This document shows, piece after piece, positions 59,106-64,000 of a stretch of 64,000 bases of DNA. Both the position numbers and the translations under genes were made by a program. The notes under the pieces were generated by a model. That model saw only the letters and a list, made by a program, of their open reading frames with translations. It did not search any database and had not been told where the DNA came from. How positions within the stretch are numbered: position 1 is the stretch's first letter; every line of letters starts with the position of its first letter. The DNA comes from Mycolicibacterium boenickei (GTDB taxonomy: Bacteria; Actinomycetota; Actinomycetes; Mycobacteriales; Mycobacteriaceae), in assembly GCF_010731295.1 (NCBI RefSeq), contig NZ_AP022579.1, positions 6,138,001-6,202,000 of the forward strand, in the 5' to 3' direction.

Positions 59106-60695
59106 CTATTCATAGGCGCCCTCCAGATACCACCGGCGCTGCCGGTAACACAGCAACAGCGCCTGGTCTCCCCCGCCGTCCCGCCCGTCGTGCCTCAGCA
59201 GCACCTGAACCCGCGCGGTGCGCCCGGCCCCCCGGTTCTCCGGGTCCCACCACCGCTCGTCGACCGGCCACGGCCCCGCCCACCAGCGCAGCCTGCCGTC
59301 ACGGCGGCCGGCGCCGGACAGCTGCGCCGGATCGGCCGAGAACAATCCGCGGCTGGTGACCCGGACCGGGTTTCCCTGTACGTCAAGAAGTTCCACCGGG
59401 TCATCGAGCAGTACGGTCGGTGAGGGCTCGGGCAGCTGGCCGGGCCAGGGCTGCCGCGGATCGGCTCGCGGTACCGGCTCATCCCCCAATTGTGTGAAGG
59501 TGATGCGCTCGGCGGGCCCACGCCCGCCGCTGAGCACCGGCACCTGTACCGCCTCCGGCCCGAGCAGACCCTGCACCCGCAGCAGCGCCCGCCGGGCCCG
59601 CAACCGGTCCTCCTCTCCCATCCCGCCCCACAGCGGCAACTGCAGCGCCGCCGCCGACACCACCTCCACCGGGCGCAGGCGCAACATGACGAGGGGCGCA
59701 CCAGGCCGATCAGCGGTGCGGCGGTTCAGCCAGCCGTCCAGCTGCCACCGCACCCGGTCTGCGGTGGCGTCCTCGGTCAGCGGTTCCGCACACCGCCAGA
59801 CCCGTTCCAGCTCTTCGCCATTGGCGGTGACGGCGTGAATGGCCAGCCGGGTACAGCCCACCCCGGCCGCCTCCAGATGACGATGTAGGTCACTGGCCAG
59901 TGACCGTCCCGCGAAGGCCGCCGCATCCACCCTTTCGATCGGCGGGTCACAGTTCATCACCGCATCGAGTTCAGCGGCCGGATCCCGCCCGGAGGGACCC
60001 CGGTCCGGCTCGCCACGGGCGAACCGGTGCGCCGTCACCGCGTCGGCCCCGAACCGGGAGGCGATATCGGTGCGGGACAGCTCGGCGAACTGCCCCAGGG
60101 TTCGGATACCCATCCGCCACAACAGGTCTGCCAGGTCCTCGCGGCCGGGGGCGGCCAGGGCCGGTTCGGTGGCCAACTGCCGGATCGACAGCCCGGACAG
60201 AAACCGCGCGTCATTCCCGGGTTCGACGATGCACCCCGCCCGGGCGGCGAAGACCGCGGTGGAAAGCTGATCGGCGATACCGACCTGACATTCGGCCCCC
60301 GCCGCGGCGACGGCGTCGATCAATCGTTCGGCCGCAACCGGTTCGGACCCGAAGTACCGCGCCGCGCCGCGTACCGAGAGCACCAGCAGTCCCGGACGCA
60401 GCACCTCGGCGCGCGGCACCAGATCGTCGACGGCAAGCGTCACGTTCTCGAAATGACGAGCGTCCCTGGCCGGGTCGGCGGTGACGACATGCAGCTGCGG
60501 GCAGCGGGCCTGTGCCTCGCGCCGGCGCAGCCCGCGCCGGACCCCGGCCGCCCGCGCCGACGCCGAGCACGCGATCACCCGGTTGGCCAAAGTGACCGCG
60601 ACCGGCACCGTCGACATCAAACCTGCCGCCGTCGCCGCGGCCACCGCCGGCCAGTCCATACACCAGAGGGCCAGCACCCTGGAATCAGCAGGCAC
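59106..60695 (-). CDS. imuB: ImuB, Y-family polymerase-like mutasome scaffold
   Basis: The 529-residue protein begins VLALWCMDWPAVAAATAAGL and has the Y-family fold without clear catalytic acidic residues, with the helix-hairpin-helix-like GIRTLGQFAELSRTDIASRF. The beta-clamp-binding motif QLPLW is at residues 352-356, as in mycobacterial ImuB. ImuB links DnaE2 and ImuA' to the clamp for damage-induced mutagenesis. It starts at GTG 60695, three bases after the imuA' stop, and is in the same SOS operon. Confidence 0.94.
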   Translation of the reverse strand: MPADSRVLALWCMDWPAVAAATAAGLMSTVPVAVTLANRVIACSASARAAGVRRGLRRREAQARCPQLHVVTADPARDARHFENVTLAVDDLVPRAEVLRPGLLVLSVRGAARYFGSEPVAAERLIDAVAAAGAECQVGIADQLSTAVFAARAGCIVEPGNDARFLSGLSIRQLATEPALAAPGREDLADLLWRMGIRTLGQFAELSRTDIASRFGADAVTAHRFARGEPDRGPSGRDPAAELDAVMNCDPPIERVDAAAFAGRSLASDLHRHLEAAGVGCTRLAIHAVTANGEELERVWRCAEPLTEDATADRVRWQLDGWLNRRTADRPGAPLVMLRLRPVEVVSAAALQLPLWGGMGEEDRLRARRALLRVQGLLGPEAVQVPVLSGGRGPAERITFTQLGDEPVPRADPRQPWPGQLPEPSPTVLLDDPVELLDVQGNPVRVTSRGLFSADPAQLSGAGRRDGRLRWWAGPWPVDERWWDPENRGAGRTARVQVLLRHDGRDGGGDQALLLCYRQRRWYLEGAYE

Positions 60696-60698
60696 GAG

Positions 60699-61406
60699 TT
60701 ACCCGCCTACCGCACAAGCCGATCCGATGCCCCGCCCACGGGCTCGCATCGCCAGCCGGACCCGGCTGATCCGGCCTCGCCCGGGCATCGGAACATCCTC
60801 ACCGGCACCGGCCACCTCATAGCCGGATACCCGGGCCTCCAGCCGGGCCGATGCCCCCTGCCACTCACCGTCGGTGACCAGCAGGGTGCAACCTTTCTGT
60901 CGGGCCCGCGCCACCATCACCCTGGCCCGGCTCGGCGGTACCGAACGCCCGCCCAACCCGAGCACCACCAGATCCATCCCGTCCATCAGCACCGCGGCCA
61001 CCTCGACGGGATCGGCGCCCGGATCCGGGATCACCGCGAGCCGGCTCAGATCGGCGCCCATCTCCACCGCGGCCAGCAAGCCGACATCTGGTTGCCCGAT
61101 GATCGCCGCATGCCCGCCCGCAGCCGTCACCGCCGCCACCATCCCCAGCGACAGCGAACGGGCACCTGCGGCCACCGCGACTGACCCGCGTGGCAGCGTC
61201 GTCGGCAGGCCCTCGGGCAACACCTCAACCAGCGTTTCAGGCGGCTCCAGCAAAGCCTCCCGGGCCGGGACGACCCCCGGAGACCGGGGCGCGCCACGAT
61301 GCGCCTGGCCAACCTTCCCCGATACCGAAGCAATCTTGCGCCGGAGGTGTTCCACCTGCTCAGAGCGGGTAAGCCGGAGTAAATCGAGTTCCGCCGCAGC
61401 AGTCAC
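60699..61406 (-). CDS. imuA': ImuA', mutasome accessory protein
   Basis: The 235-residue protein starts at GTG 61406 after GGGAGG. It is RecA-like in outline ([40 protein letters not shown]) but lacks a clear Walker A lysine, as known for ImuA'. The C-terminal region, which contacts ImuB, includes [20 protein letters not shown]. Position upstream of imuB and a LexA box 37 bases before the start support the assignment. Confidence 0.92.
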   Translation of the reverse strand: MTAAAELDLLRLTRSEQVEHLRRKIASVSGKVGQAHRGAPRSPGVVPAREALLEPPETLVEVLPEGLPTTLPRGSVAVAAGARSLSLGMVAAVTAAGGHAAIIGQPDVGLLAAVEMGADLSRLAVIPDPGADPVEVAAVLMDGMDLVVLGLGGRSVPPSRARVMVARARQKGCTLLVTDGEWQGASARLEARVSGYEVAGAGEDVPMPGRGRISRVRLAMRARGRGIGSACAVGG

Positions 61407-61442
61407 AACAACACCTCCCGCACCATCAGTTTCCCAGCATGT

Positions 61443-61458
61443 TCGAATATATGTTCGA
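61443..61458 (-). promoter_or_regulatory. LexA-binding SOS box of the imuA'-imuB operon
   Basis: TCGAATATATGTTCGA, read as TCGAAC-ATAT-ATTCGA on the coding strand, matches the mycobacterial SOS consensus TCGAAC-N4-GTTCGA at 11 of 12 fixed positions. It lies 37 bases upstream of the imuA' start. Confidence 0.88.
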
Positions 61459-61699
61459 TTGCTCGAGTAAACACCCGCCCTCCGACAGCGTCAAGCCGCG
61501 CGAGCCGCCGGCCGACCGCCGGGGACCGGACTGGGCGAAATGGTTCTGCGGCGGTCCGAGCCTTCAGTTAGAGTTCCGTTCACCAGAACCCGCTTCGGGA
61601 TGGGACTGGCCACGACTTGCGTTACTGGTTGTGGGAATCCGCAGCGATTCACCGAAGGCCAGGTTCTGTTAAAGCACGGGGGACAGTGAGGACAGCATC

Positions 61700-61981
61700 A
61701 TGAAGTCTGGGCAGTTGACTCGTCGGCTCACCGTCATCGCCGGCGGTGCGGCAGTCATCGGGATGATCTCGTTCACCGCGGCGTGCGGTACCGAGGAAAA
61801 GGGTCCCGAGACCACCACCCCGACCACGACGACGACCACCACCACCACGCCGCCTGCCACTCCCGCGCCGCCGCCATCGGTCGAGCCGACCGAGAAGTCG
61901 ATCAACCCCACCGGCGGCAACCTGTTCACCCCCGGCGTGAAGGCACCCCCGGCCCCGACCGCGATCCCCGGCGACAACTAG
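61700..61981 (+). CDS. Small secreted lipoprotein-like protein (Rv3395A-like position)
   Basis: A 93-residue protein with a basic start, a hydrophobic segment (LTVIAGGAAVIGMISFTAAC) ending in a lipobox-like TAAC, a run of threonines and a Pro-rich tail (TPAPPPSVEPTEK). It is probably exported and lipid-anchored, with a disordered surface region. Function unknown. Its position next to imuA' matches a small secreted or membrane protein at this place in M. tuberculosis. Confidence 0.78.
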   Translation: MKSGQLTRRLTVIAGGAAVIGMISFTAACGTEEKGPETTTPTTTTTTTTTPPATPAPPPSVEPTEKSINPTGGNLFTPGVKAPPAPTAIPGDN

Positions 61982-62012
61982 ACCCGGAGCACAGAAAGTC
62001 GGTCGTTCGCCC

Positions 62013-63644
62013 ATGGCCGGGATGAACATCGCCCCTGGGCGGGCGGTACTGGCGCTGATCCTGTTCAGCGCCCTGCTGGTCTCCGACCTGCGAACCGGTC
62101 CCACAAAGGGCAATTGGACGTACGGGCCCACTCCGATAAGTGGCCCGTACGCCCAATTACTTTCTGCCTCAACCGATCTCGGCCCCGCCGACAACGGTTC
62201 GGCGCAGCTCACCATGACGCTGCACAACGCCACCCGACCGGCCGCGCTGTTCGGGTGGGCCGAGCAGCATGCCCTGTCGGTCCGGTGGCGACCCGGTGAT
62301 GCCTGGGCGATCGCCGAGGGCCGATCCGCCGACATGGCAACCGCTTTCGGGGTCGACATCCACGACTACCGAGGCCGGCGCGGTCAGGAGTTCTACGCCT
62401 CACCGCAACAGCCGTCGATCCCCGAACCACTGGCCGGGGAGGTCGCCGAGGTCGGCCGCATCCTCGGCTACACGCCGTACCGGATGTCGCTGCCGGACCT
62501 GCGGAACCTGCCGACCGACGTACCGGACCAGGGCCTGACGCCACAAGGCGTGCTCAACACCTACAACCTCGCCGGCCTGTCCGGGCAGGGCTTCACCGGC
62601 AAGGGCACCACCATCGTGTTCTTCGCCTTCGACGGTTTCGATCAGACCGATCTGGACACGTTCTCCACCACCTTCGGCCTGCCCAGGTTCACCCCCACCG
62701 TGGTCGGCGGGCAACCGAGTGCACCGCGCGGGGAGACCACCATGGATCTGCAGGTCGCCCACGCCATCGCCCCGGACGCACAGAAGGTCGTGGTCAATGC
62801 CCGGCCGACCGTTCAGGGTGACGGCGCCTACGAGAAGATCGGCAAGATGCTCGAGTCGGCGGACCAGCAGTTCCCCGGCGCGGTGTGGAGCTTCTCCATC
62901 GGCTGGGGCTGCGACAAGTTGATCACCGCAGCCGATCTCGCCCCCGTCCGCTCCGCACTGGCCACCGCACACACCCACGGCACCACGGCGTTCAACGCCA
63001 GCGGTGACCTGGCCGGCCTGGAATGCAAAGGCGGACAAGACTGGTCGTCGGCGCCCGGCAAGGATGACATCGGCCTGGACTCGGTGGCCTCCGTGCCGGA
63101 GATGACTGACGTCGGTGGCACGACGCTGTCCACCGACGCCAGCGGCGGCTGGCTGGCCGAGCAGGCCTGGTTCGACGTCCCGCTGTCACAGGGCACCGGC
63201 GGCGGGGTGTCGTCGTTGTTCGACCGCCCGGACTGGCAGCACGGACTGTCCGCTCCCGGCAGCAGTGAAGCCGGCGGCGACCAGAAACGGCTGACCCCCG
63301 ACATCTCCGCTGTCGCCGATCCGTTCACCGGAGTGAAAATCGTTCTGAACGGCCAGGTTCTGGTCGGCGGCGGCACTTCGCAGTCCGCACCGCTGTGGGC
63401 CGCGATGGCCGCGGTGATGAACCAGTACCTGATCGCCAACGGTGGCCGCGCGCTCGGCGACCTGAATCCACTGCTGTACCGCGTCGCCAAGGGAGCGCCA
63501 CTGCCGGCCTTCCGTGACGTCACCCTCGGCGGCAACGCGGTGGCCTCCGCGGCACCCGGCTACGACCTGGTGACCGGGCTGGGCACACCCGATGTGGAGA
63601 ACCTCGCCAAGAATCTTCTCTTCCTGCAGAAGGCGCACCGATGA
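62013..63644 (+). CDS. Sedolisin-family (S53) serine-carboxyl peptidase, exported
   Basis: The 543-residue precursor has an N-terminal hydrophobic segment (AVLALILFSALLVSDL), a pro-domain (LTMTLHNATRPAALFGWAEQ; YTPYRMSLPDLRNLPTDVP) and an S53 catalytic domain. The Glu/Asp pair is in GETTMDLQVAHAIAP, the oxyanion-hole Asp in NASGDLAG, and the catalytic Ser in GGGTSQSAPLWAAM. The calcium site is the FRDVTLGGN and GYDLVTGLGTPD region. These enzymes work at acidic pH outside the cell. It is coupled to the next gene by ATGA. Confidence 0.9.
   Translation: MAGMNIAPGRAVLALILFSALLVSDLRTGPTKGNWTYGPTPISGPYAQLLSASTDLGPADNGSAQLTMTLHNATRPAALFGWAEQHALSVRWRPGDAWAIAEGRSADMATAFGVDIHDYRGRRGQEFYASPQQPSIPEPLAGEVAEVGRILGYTPYRMSLPDLRNLPTDVPDQGLTPQGVLNTYNLAGLSGQGFTGKGTTIVFFAFDGFDQTDLDTFSTTFGLPRFTPTVVGGQPSAPRGETTMDLQVAHAIAPDAQKVVVNARPTVQGDGAYEKIGKMLESADQQFPGAVWSFSIGWGCDKLITAADLAPVRSALATAHTHGTTAFNASGDLAGLECKGGQDWSSAPGKDDIGLDSVASVPEMTDVGGTTLSTDASGGWLAEQAWFDVPLSQGTGGGVSSLFDRPDWQHGLSAPGSSEAGGDQKRLTPDISAVADPFTGVKIVLNGQVLVGGGTSQSAPLWAAMAAVMNQYLIANGGRALGDLNPLLYRVAKGAPLPAFRDVTLGGNAVASAAPGYDLVTGLGTPDVENLAKNLLFLQKAHR
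62112..62158 (+). repeat. Long inverted repeat inside the S53 peptidase gene
   Basis: AATTGGACGTACGGGCC (62112-62128) pairs with GGCCCGTACGCCCAATT (62142-62158), with one mismatch; a C bulge next to the loop extends the stem. It begins about 100 bases after the start codon, in the region between signal segment and pro-domain. In mRNA it would form a strong hairpin. Confidence 0.75.
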
Positions 63645-64000
63645 CCGACACGCCTGACGACACCGACGTCCCGACCACCGAGTGCCGCGTCTGCAAGGTC
63701 GACGTGCCCGACGGCAAGTACTGCGGCCTGTGCGGGGTACCGATCGACAAGGAGCGGGGCGACGGGCCGGAATGGCTGCGCCTGAGCGCATCCTGTGTCG
63801 CCCCCGACGAACATCTGCTGCGTCCGTCGATCGCCAGCTCGCTGTTCCCCCACCTGTCGCACCAATCCCGAACCCCGTTCCGCCTCGCGATGCTCGCCTT
63901 GTTGGCCGGGTTGGTGGCCTGCGCCGTGCTGAAGCTGCCCGCGGCCCTGATCGCAGTCGCGGCGCTCGGACTTCCACTGCTGTTCCTGATTTATCTCTAT
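63641..64000 (+). CDS. Zinc-ribbon membrane protein, N-terminal part (runs off the window)
   Basis: ATG at 63641 overlaps the peptidase stop. The first 120 residues contain a double zinc knuckle (TECRVCKVDVPDGKYCGLCG), a linker with PHLSHQSRTPFRLAM, and two hydrophobic segments (LALLAGLVACAVLKLPAALI; VAALGLPLLFLIYLY). The layout resembles the start of PrsW-like membrane proteases with an N-terminal zinc ribbon, but the catalytic part is outside the window. Confidence 0.8.
   Translation, partial: MTDTPDDTDVPTTECRVCKVDVPDGKYCGLCGVPIDKERGDGPEWLRLSASCVAPDEHLLRPSIASSLFPHLSHQSRTPFRLAMLALLAGLVACAVLKLPAALIAVAALGLPLLFLIYLY

Overview
The window is high-GC actinobacterial DNA, most likely from a Mycobacterium or Mycolicibacterium. 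Three things point there: the order acrA1 - iunH - imuB - imuA' - small secreted protein at 56-62 kb, as I remember it from the M. tuberculosis chromosome; a pair of Mce-associated proteins; and a short-chain dehydrogenase of the mycofactocin-coupled type. GTG starts and ATGA/GTGA stop-start overlaps are frequent.

Region 1 (1-33.7 kb) is a large catabolic cluster with a beta-oxidation logic. It holds two acyl-CoA ligases, seven acyl-CoA dehydrogenases (several in overlapping pairs), two enoyl-CoA hydratases, six SDRs, two thiolase-like proteins plus a thiolase-like/OB-fold fusion, two CoA-transferase types, an aldehyde dehydrogenase, an amidohydrolase, a VOC protein, a SnoaL-like protein, a thioesterase and two cytochromes P450. 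A GntR/FCD regulator sits in the middle. The genes form divergent and convergent operons, and at least seven of the intervening promoters carry a motif close to ATAACTATAT, so the cluster looks like one regulon. The P450s and ligases would oxidise and activate a hydrophobic acid or alcohol, and the remaining enzymes would shorten it as CoA thioesters. The substrate cannot be read from the sequence. A decayed acyl-CoA ligase ends the cluster.

Region 2 (34-37.3 kb) has an isochorismatase-fold protein with altered catalytic positions, two Mce-associated membrane proteins without an mce operon, and a DUF305 lipoprotein.

Region 3 (about 37.4-55.9 kb) is an accessory island. Its core is a Tn7-like transposition operon, tnsA-tnsB-tnsC-tniQ (47.9 to 42.2 kb, minus strand). 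A second, separate tniQ lies at 49.3-50.4 kb and a C-terminal fragment of a third at 38.5-39.2 kb. Cargo and debris include toxin-antitoxin-type DNA-binding proteins (one a pseudogene), a zinc-ribbon protein and a fragment of a relative, an IS3-family remnant, a 1160-residue HNH-NACHT protein that looks like an anti-phage NLR, and two tandem XRE regulators. A palindrome centred on CTACTAGTAG recurs at the XRE promoter, the second tniQ promoter, upstream of tnsA and at the left side of the island, which ties the parts together. Three TTTTCRGAAG-type direct repeats at 37.37-37.51 kb resemble transposase-binding sites of Tn5053/Tn7-like ends. I could not find the matching right end or any CRISPR array or cas gene.

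Region 4 (56-64 kb) is core chromosome: a two-domain fatty acyl-CoA reductase, a nucleoside hydrolase, the SOS-controlled imuA'-imuB mutasome genes with a LexA box, a small lipoprotein, a sedolisin-type protease and the start of a zinc-ribbon membrane protein.
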